From Aliidiomarina sedimenti (GTDB lineage: Bacteria; Pseudomonadota; Gammaproteobacteria; Enterobacterales; Alteromonadaceae), in contig NZ_PIPN01000001.1 of the NCBI RefSeq assembly GCF_003986955.1, forward strand, positions 186,001-250,000: a stretch of 64,000 nt of DNA, given 5' to 3'. The first letter of the stretch is position 1, and every line of letters starts with the position of its first letter. The notes below the pieces were generated by a model that did no database searches, was not told the origin of the DNA, and was given only the letters and a program-made list of their open reading frames with translations. The position numbers and the translations under genes were made by a program. Positions 30,748 through 38,610 of this stretch are shown in pieces.

Positions 30748-30776
30748 TTGACAATCATTCTCATTATCATGTAACT
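30748..30776 (+). promoter_or_regulatory. Promoter with Fur box before the TonB receptor
   Basis: TTGACA (30748-30753) serves as -35 with a weak GTAACT -10 17 bases on. Overlapping it at 30750-30768 is a Fur-box-like sequence that matches 16 of 19 consensus positions when read on minus (GATAATGAGAATGATTGTC). Iron-dependent repression of the receptor gene follows from this. Confidence 0.8.
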
Positions 30777-30809
30777 TCACCGCCAGTTAAGAATGGAACC
30801 GGAGAACTC

Positions 30810-32900
30810 ATGTTACCTCACTTTTTATCTCGTCCCTCGAAAGTCGCTACTGCTGTTCTGTTAGCGACTCTGCCGTTAACCGCTGTCGCTGAAACTTCAG
30901 ACGATTCGGATCAGCCCAATGGTGAGGCTCGCGCTGTGATGCCGACCATTGAAGTGATCCGGGTTTCGGGTTTTTATGCACCACACCGCTCAGACGAGAC
31001 CGGTACGGTGGTTCTGATTGATCGTGAAGATATCGAACGTATTCAGCCATTGTCGACTGAAGATATTCTGCGTCGCGTCCCGGGCATTAACGTGAAGAGT
31101 GAAGAAGAGACCTCCATCGTTGCTAACTTTGGTATTCGTGGCCTGTCTGCCAGCGAATCGAAGTCGCTGGTGCTTGAAGACGGAGTGCCAGTGGCGCCAG
31201 GTTTGTTTATCGGTAACGACCGCTATTTTAATCCGCGTATTCAGCGTATTGAGGGTGTTGAAATCCTCAAAGGCTCAGCGTCACTGCGCTACGGGCCGTC
31301 CACCATTGGTGGGGTGGTGAACTACCAGACCCGCACACCGGATGACGGGGTTCAGGTGAACGCCCGCACAGGCTCGTTCAATATGCAGGAAATGACCGTC
31401 GAAGCGGGCAGCCGCACTACGTCAGGCGACGCCTACGCTGGTGTTGTTGCGACCCACTCCAGCAGCGACGGTTTTATGGACAAAGGCTATGACATGACCG
31501 ACCTGATGTTTAAGTCAGGTGCAGTGCTTTCTCCGAATCAACGGGTGGGGATGAAGTTCTCCTACCATGAAAACGATGCCAATATTTCCTATCGCGGCTT
31601 GTTGCTCGATGACTACCGTTCGGGTGCTACCTATAACCCGGCGCCCGATGATTATTACCTGACTGACCGGATCGCCTTTGATGCCAATCACGAATTACTC
31701 TTAGGCAACAGCGCGAGCCTGAAAACACTGGTCTACTGGAGCGATGTGTCACGTGACTACTGGCGTTATGGGGTGGACACGGATGCCTCGGATCTGGCGG
31801 GTCGCTGGGTCTACAATGACGACGTTACCGGTAACAACCGTTCGTTCGAGCGCTTCGGCATCGAAACCCGTCTGCGTTTCGACGCTACCATTTTGAGCTT
31901 GCCTGCACAGAATGAACTGGGTCTTCGTTATATGAACGAAGAGTCTGATGACCGTCGCATTCGTGCGACCCGTGAACAAGACCGCACCGGGCCAAATGAC
32001 CGTCATCGGGTGGACTCAGCAGACAGCTACGCAGCCTATGCGCAAACCAGAATTGAACTAAGCGAAAGACTGGCTGTTACCCCTGGTATCCGCGTTGAAT
32101 CGTACCAGCAGGAACGTTTGATTCTGACTGAGAACAATGCCACAGCCAAAACCACCAACACTGAGTATTTGCCAGGCATTGGGGTTACCTTTGACGCCAC
32201 TCCATCGGCGCAGGTCTATGGTGGTGTTTATCGCGCATTTTCACCGGCGACCAACGGCGTTGCACTGGACGGCCTGACCGATCAGGATTTGGACGGTGAA
32301 CGTTCGAACAACTTTGAACTTGGTCTGCGCGGTGCACTGGAACAGCTTGATTATGAATTTGCCGCTTTTTATATGGACTTCAGTAATCAGGTCGTGACCG
32401 GTAACACCAACCCGAACCTGTCGCAGTCAAATGCAGGTGAAACCGAGCACTATGGTATTGAAGCTATGCTTGGCTACGATCTGGGTAGTGGCTTCCGCAT
32501 TGACAGCAATGCAACCTGGGTTCCAACATCGGAATTCAAATCAGGTGATTTCAGTGGCAACCGGCTGCCTTATGCACCAGAAGTCGTGGCGAACCTGGCG
32601 GTAAACTACAACTACAACAGCCTTGATGTCACCTTGAACATGCATCATCGCGGCGAGCAATATGGTGACCCAACCAACCAGGTTGAATTGCCAGAGGGCG
32701 CGGGTGGCGGTATTTGGGGTGGTTTGATGCCAGCTTACACTGTGTATGACTTCACCTCGCTATATACCGTGAATGACCAGCTTACCCTGTTTGGTTCAAT
32801 TAAGAACCTGACTGACAAGCGTTATATCTCAGGCCTTCGCCAGGGTATTTACGTAGGTCCTGAACGTTCATTTGAACTGGGTCTTCGTTACAGCTTCTAA
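30810..32900 (+). CDS. TonB-dependent receptor (iron/siderophore type, FecA-like)
   Basis: This 696-residue outer-membrane receptor has a signal peptide ending in TAVAE, a candidate TonB box near TIEVIRVSG, a plug domain (about 50-160; DTEDILRRVPGINVK-type and NFGIRGLSASESKSLVLEDGVP), then a 22-strand barrel ending in ELGLRYSF with terminal Phe. The plug motifs and the final VGPERSFELGLRY resemble ferric citrate/siderophore receptors. The Fur box directly upstream supports iron uptake. The actual ligand is not shown by sequence. Confidence 0.92.
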   Translation: MLPHFLSRPSKVATAVLLATLPLTAVAETSDDSDQPNGEARAVMPTIEVIRVSGFYAPHRSDETGTVVLIDREDIERIQPLSTEDILRRVPGINVKSEEETSIVANFGIRGLSASESKSLVLEDGVPVAPGLFIGNDRYFNPRIQRIEGVEILKGSASLRYGPSTIGGVVNYQTRTPDDGVQVNARTGSFNMQEMTVEAGSRTTSGDAYAGVVATHSSSDGFMDKGYDMTDLMFKSGAVLSPNQRVGMKFSYHENDANISYRGLLLDDYRSGATYNPAPDDYYLTDRIAFDANHELLLGNSASLKTLVYWSDVSRDYWRYGVDTDASDLAGRWVYNDDVTGNNRSFERFGIETRLRFDATILSLPAQNELGLRYMNEESDDRRIRATREQDRTGPNDRHRVDSADSYAAYAQTRIELSERLAVTPGIRVESYQQERLILTENNATAKTTNTEYLPGIGVTFDATPSAQVYGGVYRAFSPATNGVALDGLTDQDLDGERSNNFELGLRGALEQLDYEFAAFYMDFSNQVVTGNTNPNLSQSNAGETEHYGIEAMLGYDLGSGFRIDSNATWVPTSEFKSGDFSGNRLPYAPEVVANLAVNYNYNSLDVTLNMHHRGEQYGDPTNQVELPEGAGGGIWGGLMPAYTVYDFTSLYTVNDQLTLFGSIKNLTDKRYISGLRQGIYVGPERSFELGLRYSF

Positions 32901-32918
32901 GACCCCAATGACCAAACC

Positions 32919-32952
32919 GAAAAACGCCGCTGATATCAGCGGCGTTTTTTTT
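32919..32952. terminator. Terminator of the TonB receptor gene
   Basis: The perfect palindromic stem around 32921-32948 is flanked by A and T8 runs, so it can act on both strands. Confidence 0.9.
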
Positions 32953-32971
32953 GGGAGCAAAACGTTCAGGC

Positions 32972-33084
32972 AAAAAAAACCGGGATACCAGCCTGTAAGT
33001 AGTATCCCGGCAAACTTCCCGCACCTTGAGTGCGCCCTTCATTTATGTGAGCAGGCTCCAGGGAGAGTACTGGGCTGCGAACAC
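32972..33084 (-). ncRNA. Predicted Fur-repressed small RNA, RyhB-like
   Basis: On the minus strand a sigma-70 promoter (TTGATT 33119-33114, 17-base spacer, TATCGT 33096-33091) is covered by a strong Fur box. About 110 bases downstream is a perfect rho-independent terminator: a 9-bp stem (33010-33002 with 32988-32980) followed by eight U (32979-32972). The transcript between has no good open frame and contains UGCUCACAU (33053-33045), identical to nine bases of the E. coli RyhB pairing core. A role in sparing iron by base-pairing to mRNAs is inferred. The ends are predictions. Confidence 0.65.
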
Positions 33085-33107
33085 ATGACTACGATAACCT
33101 ACTCACA

Positions 33108-33128
33108 AATGATAATCAATATCATTTG
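33108..33128. promoter_or_regulatory. Fur box over the small-RNA promoter
   Basis: The core ATGATA-ATCAA-TATCAT is an inverted repeat close to the Fur consensus and covers the minus-strand -35 box. No plus-strand gene starts nearer than 33269, which favours the minus-strand RNA as the target. Confidence 0.75.
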
Positions 33129-33268
33129 CATTTTTATTTATGCTTTCTTGTCTGAACAAGGAGTGGCTTAAACTCAGTCATCCTTGTGTTGGTCGCATCA
33201 ACTGATCATTGTTACGCCTTTATGCGTTAAGCTAGCAGGCGAAAATAAGAAATCAGAGAGGAATCAGC

Positions 33269-34657
33269 ATGAAAAAAACAGCAACCATGAAGGCTGTGGC
33301 GGTATTGCTTAGTGCCACCGCAGCGGTGAGTCTGACTGCGCAGGCGGACGTTACTTATGCAGATCAGGAAAAACTGCATGAGATCGCAACAGCGACATCG
33401 GCCGAACGTATCGAACAGGACATCGAAACCTTAGTCAGTTTTGGGACCCGCCATACACTGTCGGAAACCGAGTCAGATACCCAGGGAATCGGCGCGGCCC
33501 GGCGCTGGATTTTTGAAGAGTTTGAACGTATTTCAGAAGCATGCGGAGGCTGTCTCGAAGTCTATTACAGCCGTGATGTAATATCGGACACCCCTCGTAT
33601 TGAAGACCCTGCAGAGGTGGTCAGTGTGGTCGCGATTCAGCGCGGAACGACGGACCCGGACCGCTACGTGATGATGTCCGGTGATATTGATTCGCGTGCC
33701 AGTGACGTTATGGACTCCACCTCGGACGCACCGGGCGCAAACGACAATGCATCAGGCGTCGCCGGTACCATTGAAGCGGCACGTGTGCTTAGCCAGCATC
33801 AGTTTAATGGCTCTATTGTCTATGCTGCACTAGCGGGTGAAGAGCAGGGCCTGTTTGGTGGCCAGATCCTGGCGCAACAGGCAAAAGACGACGGCTGGCT
33901 GCTTCATGCGGTACTTAATAACGACATGATCGGCAACATTTCGGGTATTAACGGGGTCACCGACAATACCACAGCGCGTGTGTTTGCTGAGGGCACACGC
34001 ATGAACGAAACCGCGGAAGAAGCGCGGATGCGCCGTTTTACCGGCGGTGAAGTAGACTCACCGAGCCGCAACCTGGCCCGTTACATTGACTGGATTGCGG
34101 ACCGCTATATTCCTAATCTGGATACCATGGTGGTTTACCGCCTGGACCGTTTCGGCCGCGGCGGACACCACCGCCCGTTTAATGACTTAGGCTACCCCGG
34201 TGTGCGTATTATGGAGACCAACGAGCACTATGATCGCCAGCACCAGGATTTGCGCAATGAAGACGGACGTCATTTTGGTGATACCATCGATTACGTTGAC
34301 TTCGATTACGCAGCCAAACTTACCGCATTGAATGCAGTCACTCTGGCCAGCATGGCCTGGGCGCCGGCGCCTCCGACGGGCGTTGAAATTTCAGGCGCCG
34401 TCAGTGCCAACACCACGCTGAAATGGAACCAGCCTCGCTCTGCAGAGGATGCCAATATCAAAGGTTACAAGATTTACTGGCGCTACACCGACCAGCCACA
34501 GTGGCAGTTCAGCCGTGAAGTAGGCAAGGTGACTGAATTCACACTAGAGAACGTGGTCATTGATAATTACTTCTTTGGCGTTGCCAGCGTCAACAACGAA
34601 GGCATCGAAAGTCCGGTGGTATTTCCGGGCGCTGCCGGTACCTTCGAAATCGAGTAG
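33269..34657 (+). CDS. Secreted M28 family metallopeptidase with C-terminal Fn3-like domain
   Basis: The 462-residue protein has a signal peptide (cut near AQADV), an M28 aminopeptidase-type domain (about 40-370) and a C-terminal fibronectin-III-like domain (about 372-460; PPTGVEISGAVSANTTLKWN). Zinc-site residues visible are Asp in GANDNASGV, Glu-Glu in AGEEQGLFG, Asp in NNDMIG and His in ETNEHYDRQH. The usual first ligand motif SGHxDS reads SGDIDSRAS, so His is replaced by Asp. It is expected in the periplasm or medium. A purine-rich ribosome site (AGAGAGGA) precedes the ATG. Confidence 0.88.
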   Translation: MKKTATMKAVAVLLSATAAVSLTAQADVTYADQEKLHEIATATSAERIEQDIETLVSFGTRHTLSETESDTQGIGAARRWIFEEFERISEACGGCLEVYYSRDVISDTPRIEDPAEVVSVVAIQRGTTDPDRYVMMSGDIDSRASDVMDSTSDAPGANDNASGVAGTIEAARVLSQHQFNGSIVYAALAGEEQGLFGGQILAQQAKDDGWLLHAVLNNDMIGNISGINGVTDNTTARVFAEGTRMNETAEEARMRRFTGGEVDSPSRNLARYIDWIADRYIPNLDTMVVYRLDRFGRGGHHRPFNDLGYPGVRIMETNEHYDRQHQDLRNEDGRHFGDTIDYVDFDYAAKLTALNAVTLASMAWAPAPPTGVEISGAVSANTTLKWNQPRSAEDANIKGYKIYWRYTDQPQWQFSREVGKVTEFTLENVVIDNYFFGVASVNNEGIESPVVFPGAAGTFEIE

Positions 34658-34776
34658 GGCAGAAAGGCAGGGGCAGGTGCTATTGCCTGCTCCCGCTAAT
34701 GACCAGATACCGCGGTAGATATTCAATTAGCCGCGCTGAGTGCACGTTTTGTCATTGCAGTCAGAATTTATCTTTA
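34658..34776. other. Spacer between peptidase gene and array leader
   Basis: An imperfect GC-rich hairpin (about 34669-34693) lies just after the peptidase stop and could end its transcript. No gene is seen. Confidence 0.4.
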
Positions 34777-34967
34777 GTAAGGTCAATAACATACTAATAA
34801 CGTGCGCCAGGGATATCAGGCATAGCGACACAGCAAAACGAGCACGCTCAGTTTGTTTTCCAAGGGAAAGAGCCTCCTCACAGTATAACCTTCGCTATAT
34901 CAACCACCTGACTCGTTACTTGCTCGCAAACCCGAGCTAGCAAAGTGTGCGTGCTCAATATACAAAT
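34777..34967 (+). repeat. Array leader copy A (attI-like, about 190 bp)
   Basis: This stretch is repeated at 59354-59542 in the same orientation. Near-identical blocks include AGGGATATCAGGCATAGCG and TTTTCCAAGGGAAAGAGCC. It ends exactly where cassette 1 begins, at the core GTTAGCT (34968-34974), whose reverse complement AGCTAAC opens the attC of cassette 1. That is the geometry of attI next to a first cassette. Conserved complementary segments (ATAGCG with CGCTAT, TTTCC with GGAAA, a GAGC-GCTC hairpin) suggest a folded DNA or RNA. A TATACA box at 34959-34964 could be a -10 element, but no clear -35 is seen. No integrase gene lies beside it. Confidence 0.75.
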
Positions 34968-34994
34968 GTTAGCTGCCAATCAAGGTGAGGAGCT

Positions 34995-36005
34995 ATGTTC
35001 TCAGAATTGGAAAAAATTTCAGAGGTTGATGAAAGCGCCCTCATTTTATACGCACGCCTTCGGCAACTTGAAAAGTGGCTGAGGGAAATGGTCTATGTTG
35101 AATTAAAAACGAAGAAAGGTAGAAACTGGTTCAATTTTAATAAGACTAAAAAAACCTATGAGTCAGATAAAGCCGTTACTCATATACCAACAGCCGATGA
35201 TAATCCGTTAAGTTTTACCACATTTGATGAGCTCGTTAAACTAATTCAAAATAATTGGGATCTATTCTCGGAATACTTGCCTCCGAAGATCACATGGGAA
35301 GTTAAGCTAGATGAGATTGTACACATAAGGAACCGAGTTGCTCATTTCAGAAGTGGCCACACGGATGACATTGAACGATTATTACAACTCATGAGGGATA
35401 TTGATAACGGATTCTGGAGGTTTTGTACTGATTATAATGATTTGCAGCCAATACTACCTCCTGACAGGGATGCAGTTGCAAAAAAATATGTAGATCTGGA
35501 TCCATTTTCGTTCAAAGAAGTTGCTCCTAACGAATGGGCACAAATCGGATCGGCTCCCCGCGACTTGAGATACATTGTATCTATCTCTTCACTGAGAAGG
35601 AGATGGATCGAAAAGTCGGTAGTGATTGATGGAACATCAGGCTATATATACAATGTTAACATTCATTTACGAGATAGCAGGCAGTTCGATTACTCCAAGT
35701 TTTTAGCGACAGCAAGTAAATATAAAGCAGAATTAATTCATATCTGCCTGGATACATTTTCAAGCACGGTTCGAGTAACTATTCCTGCGATATTTGGTAG
35801 TGATAAAGTTTGTGAAATAATTGATGGCCTGATCATTATCGTTGAAAATTCAATGACACTTCATCGACCTATCGATAGTGATGATCAAACGGTACAAAAA
35901 TTGTCTGAGGAGTGGCCTGAATATGTACTTGGTCCCAAAAATCCTCTAACTTTCCTGGGGCCTGACATGCCATGCTCTTTTTTCAACGTAATAAAAAGCA
36001 GCTAA
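34995..36005 (+). CDS. Cassette 1: Swt1/HEPN-like protein
   Basis: The 336-residue protein has a helical N-terminal half with IRNRVAHFRSGH; the RNRVAH at residues 112-117 is the R-x4-H active-site motif of HEPN ribonucleases, in the layout of Swt1-type HEPN domains. The C-terminal half (about 175-330) is a mixed alpha/beta region I do not recognise. HEPN proteins often act as RNases or abortive-infection effectors, so a defence role is possible but inferred. GTGAGGAG serves as ribosome site, and the stop codon lies inside the R'' box of its attC. It is AT-rich compared with the host genes. Confidence 0.75.
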   Translation: MFSELEKISEVDESALILYARLRQLEKWLREMVYVELKTKKGRNWFNFNKTKKTYESDKAVTHIPTADDNPLSFTTFDELVKLIQNNWDLFSEYLPPKITWEVKLDEIVHIRNRVAHFRSGHTDDIERLLQLMRDIDNGFWRFCTDYNDLQPILPPDRDAVAKKYVDLDPFSFKEVAPNEWAQIGSAPRDLRYIVSISSLRRRWIEKSVVIDGTSGYIYNVNIHLRDSRQFDYSKFLATASKYKAELIHICLDTFSSTVRVTIPAIFGSDKVCEIIDGLIIIVENSMTLHRPIDSDDQTVQKLSEEWPEYVLGPKNPLTFLGPDMPCSFFNVIKSS

Positions 36006-36071
36006 CAAGACGCTGCTACGGAAAATTTACTCGCTAGCGCTCCTCAATTTCCGCAGAGCGAGGCGTTAGCT
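36001..36071 (+). repeat. attC site of cassette 1
   Basis: R'' AGCTAAC opens the site and R' GTTAGCT (36065-36071) closes it. Inner arms ACGCTGC and GCAGAGCG pair imperfectly. The body resembles those of attC 2 and attC 9, so it belongs to one attC family. Confidence 0.88.
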
Positions 36072-36081
36072 GGAAGGATAA

Positions 36082-36759
36082 ATGGAAGTATTCAAGTTTA
36101 TTGCGCACAGTAAAAAGGCTATTTTCATTGCAGCGCAACATGGTTGGTATCCTGGGGCGAGATATACCAACCTTAGAGATGTAAAAACCTTTGATTTTGA
36201 GGGCGTGGGTTTTCTAGATATTGACTGGAAAAATTACGATTTTTCGCGCCATATCGACGCTGCCGCTCAAAAAAAGCCAAAGATGACGATTGCGCGAGAC
36301 GTGGAATGTATATTTAAGCTTGATCATATCTTACGTGAAGCTGAGCAGTTAGCGTTGTATTCTGATTATGTTGCTATTGTTCCCAAAGACCCCTTGCTAA
36401 ACGGTCGGCTAAGTGAATTGATCCCAAGTGATTATATATTGGGATATAGTGTCCCCACACGATATGGTGGCACGGAGGTCAGTTTGCAGAGTTTCGACAG
36501 ACCGGTTCACTTATTGGGTGGGCGTCCAGATGTTCAGAGACAACTTGCAGAAAAGCTGAAAGTCATTTCTTTGGACTGCAACCGGTTTACCTTTGATGCG
36601 CGTTTTGGCGATTACTTTGATGGTCAGACATTTAGACCACATCCAGAAGGCGGCTATGAAAACTGTTTATTTGAATCTCTGAGAAATATAAACAAGCTAT
36701 GGGATGACTATATAGTACATGAGGATGTAAAAAATTTGGCCAAGTTGGTGACCTTATGA
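36082..36759 (+). CDS. Cassette 2, gene 1: hypothetical protein (possibly DUF6610-like)
   Basis: The 225-residue soluble protein has distinctive conserved-looking motifs: AQHGWYPGARYTNLRDV, then DWKNYDF, VAIVPKDP, SVPTRYGGTEV, HLLGGRPDVQRQ and FGDYFDG. I recall similar motifs in proteins of phages and archaea labelled DUF6610, but this is from memory and weak. No catalytic signature is assignable. An AGGA ribosome site precedes the ATG. Its last four bases overlap the next gene (ATGA), so the two are translationally coupled within one cassette, which is unusual. Confidence 0.65.
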   Translation: MEVFKFIAHSKKAIFIAAQHGWYPGARYTNLRDVKTFDFEGVGFLDIDWKNYDFSRHIDAAAQKKPKMTIARDVECIFKLDHILREAEQLALYSDYVAIVPKDPLLNGRLSELIPSDYILGYSVPTRYGGTEVSLQSFDRPVHLLGGRPDVQRQLAEKLKVISLDCNRFTFDARFGDYFDGQTFRPHPEGGYENCLFESLRNINKLWDDYIVHEDVKNLAKLVTL

Positions 36760-37376
36760 GTAATCGAGAAGAATTTTTACTAAAAATGTATGATCAAATG
36801 TTCAATGATATAAATAGACATATCATGGTCGTCTGGCAGAGCATTGGCGTATTGGTAGGTGCATTCGCAATATTTGCTCTGGTAGAGAAAAATATTATTT
36901 CCCTAGATATAGCTACAAGTATCATTTTACTTCTAAGCGCTTGGTTGGTTGCTCATCTATTTGATGCGGCGTACTGGTATAACAGGAATCTGGCGGTTAT
37001 CGCAAATATAGAAAGGCAGTTTTTATTAAAATCTGATCTTAAGGAGATCCATTATTATTTCGGCTCTCACCGGCAAAAAAATAAAATGATTGAGCATCTG
37101 CGTATACAGCTGTCTTTAGGGGGCGCACTTGCCGGTCTCGTTTTGCTTTATCATTTTTTTGACAGGGTGGTGCCAGGCTTCTCTTCTCCAATTAGTAATT
37201 TTGAGCCTGCTCGGTCATTACCCTATATTGTCGTAGTGGCGGCAATTATTTATTTATGGAAGCTTAAGGTGGATGCGGCTGAAAAATATAAGGAATTTAT
37301 AGCTAACTCGCCTGGGATAGAGGTTGATACAACCGGAGTGAACTATGGCAAAGGTCACGGCCATACTCCCAGCTAA
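36756..37376 (+). CDS. Cassette 2, gene 2: four-helix membrane protein
   Basis: The protein has 206 residues. Hydrophobic segments lie at about 22-45, 48-70, 115-135 and 150-168, with a charged stretch (RQKNKMIEHLRIQ) between the second and third and a polar C-terminal tail. The arrangement of helix pairs recalls small membrane effectors coupled to a cytoplasmic sensor, but no family is recognised. It starts inside the stop of the preceding gene, which suggests the two products work together. Confidence 0.6.
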   Translation: MSNREEFLLKMYDQMFNDINRHIMVVWQSIGVLVGAFAIFALVEKNIISLDIATSIILLLSAWLVAHLFDAAYWYNRNLAVIANIERQFLLKSDLKEIHYYFGSHRQKNKMIEHLRIQLSLGGALAGLVLLYHFFDRVVPGFSSPISNFEPARSLPYIVVVAAIIYLWKLKVDAAEKYKEFIANSPGIEVDTTGVNYGKGHGHTPS

Positions 37377-37442
37377 TAACGTGCTGCACACGGATAAATT
37401 ATTCGCTGCGCTCATAATTTACCGGTGAGCGCGGCGTTAGGT
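37374..37442 (+). repeat. attC site of cassette 2 (altered R'' box)
   Basis: R' is GTTAGGT (37436-37442). The left end reads AGCTAATAAC, which is the expected AGCTAAC with three extra bases. The centre (GGATAAATTATTCGC... then ATTTACCGGTGAGCGC) is of the same type as in attC 1 and 9. Confidence 0.78.
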
Positions 37443-37455
37443 GATTAGGTTGAGC

Positions 37456-37977
37456 ATGCGTCGAACTAAAAAGGTAGCGATACAGAACTTCGAAGAGTTG
37501 TATCACTATGCTGCAGGCCCCCAAGAAAGGCTCGGGCAAGTATTGACTGGCCACCTAGCTATTGAATTTCTACTAAGGCAACTTATCCTCTTGTATGATC
37601 AGAACTTGGTATCACTTTCTAACGAATTGTCTTTCGCAAGATTAGTTTCTCTAGTGCGTGATCTTGGAATAGTGTCGGATCAAAGATCCAATGTCCTAGC
37701 TGAGATTAATAGGTTGATAAACCGCTATGCGCACGAAATAAGTTACGAACCGGAGATATCTGATATTTTGCCTATTTTTAAAGCAGCAAAAGGTGCATTT
37801 ACAGATTATTCGGATGGCTTGAAGAATGGTATAGAGGAGATATCTTCCGTGGAAAGCATTTACAGGCTTGAATACAAATACCACCTTTCAGAACTATTTT
37901 TGGCCGTGATTTATGATTTACATCAAGAGCTTGTTGCTCGTGGTGGTGACGATGAAGTTCCGCACACACTCACCTAA
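37456..37977 (+). CDS. Cassette 3: HEPN-like protein with changed active site
   Basis: I use the ATG at 37456, which has AGGTTGAG before it, giving 173 residues. The helical protein carries LAEINRLINRYAHEISYEP, matching the INxLRNxYAHE motif seen in many small HEPN-type cassette proteins, but the Arg before Asn is Ile here (residue 88). Flanking Arg 86 and Arg 90 remain, and His 93 is kept. RNase activity is therefore doubtful. The stop lies in its attC. No partner toxin or antitoxin is visible in the cassette. Confidence 0.65.
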   Translation: MRRTKKVAIQNFEELYHYAAGPQERLGQVLTGHLAIEFLLRQLILLYDQNLVSLSNELSFARLVSLVRDLGIVSDQRSNVLAEINRLINRYAHEISYEPEISDILPIFKAAKGAFTDYSDGLKNGIEEISSVESIYRLEYKYHLSELFLAVIYDLHQELVARGGDDEVPHTLT

Positions 37978-38064
37978 CAAACGGCTGTTGTCGCCCCTGC
38001 GGGGCTGGGACGGCCTTTCCGCCGCTACGCGGCTACAAGTCCGCCCCAAAGCCGGGCGTTAGGT
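37972..38064 (+). repeat. attC site of cassette 3
   Basis: R'' ACCTAAC (37972-37978) and R' GTTAGGT (38058-38064) are exact reverse complements and match the 5' junction of cassette 3. At 93 bp this is the longest site in the array, with GC-rich arms. Confidence 0.9.
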
Positions 38065-38075
38065 ATCTACATTAG

Positions 38076-38522
38076 ATGATGAGCTATTATCAAGAGCTAC
38101 ACGAAATTGCAAAAGACATAGCTTCTGGTACAGAGGGCTTTTTAGATATTAAGGGGCCTGGCGCGGGCAATCATGCCACAAACGAGTTTATTTCTGAGCT
38201 TGGACGATTGTCGAGTGAGAGGTTTGGGAAGGACTTCAGTGAGAAAAAAATATGTGGCTCGAACTCTTTGGCTGTGGACTTCTACTTTCCTGATGACGGT
38301 GTGATTGTAGAAGTCGCGCTGGGGCTCAGGAATCCAAATACGGAATATGAAAAAGATATTCTAAAAGCAATGATGGCTAAAGAGCTTGGCAATAGAGTGG
38401 ATAAATTGGTTTTTATAACAAAGCCTGGTGGTATTAAAAAATGTAATCAACCGGGTAGAAAGGCCGTTAAAGACTGGCTCCGTGGTAGCAATCAAATCGA
38501 GATAGAAGTTCTGGAGCTATGA
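38076..38522 (+). CDS. Cassette 4: hypothetical protein, possible PD-(D/E)xK fold
   Basis: The 148-residue protein has the segment LAVDFYFPDDGVIVEVALG, where Asp followed some ten residues later by ExA in successive strands resembles the core of PD-(D/E)xK nucleases with the Lys missing or moved. A basic C-terminal part (KPGGIKKCNQPGRKAVKDW) follows. The nuclease idea is tentative. Two adjacent ATG codons (38076 and 38079) could start it. The stop lies just before its attC. Confidence 0.6.
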   Translation: MMSYYQELHEIAKDIASGTEGFLDIKGPGAGNHATNEFISELGRLSSERFGKDFSEKKICGSNSLAVDFYFPDDGVIVEVALGLRNPNTEYEKDILKAMMAKELGNRVDKLVFITKPGGIKKCNQPGRKAVKDWLRGSNQIEIEVLEL

Positions 38523-38523
38523 T

Positions 38524-38598
38524 ACCTAACAAGTCAATTAACTACGTGCCTGCGGCGCCGGACGCGCTAAAGCGCGCCGGTTATTTCGGGCGTTATAC
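38524..38598 (+). repeat. attC site of cassette 4
   Basis: R'' ACCTAAC (38524-38530) matches the 5' junction GTTAGGT of cassette 4. R' is GTTATAC (38592-38598). The middle holds a GGCGC...GCGCC-type stem. Confidence 0.88.
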
Positions 38599-38610
38599 GA
38601 AAAGATAGCC

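Noticed and set aside
32800-33042. 80-residue open frame on minus starting inside the small RNA
   Set aside because: It would be cut by the U8 terminator at 32972-32979 and by the receptor terminator, and it overlaps the receptor gene end.
32872-33171. 99-residue open frame on plus after the TonB receptor
   Set aside because: It begins inside the receptor gene and crosses two hairpins; no family pattern was seen.
33108-33268. Fur box as regulator of the M28 peptidase gene
   Set aside because: The plus-strand gene starts 140 bases away with no plausible promoter between, whereas a well-spaced minus promoter lies directly under the box. It is not fully excluded.
34740-34940. 66-residue open frame in leader A
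   Set aside because: Copy B does not preserve it; base differences between the copies do not respect codons.
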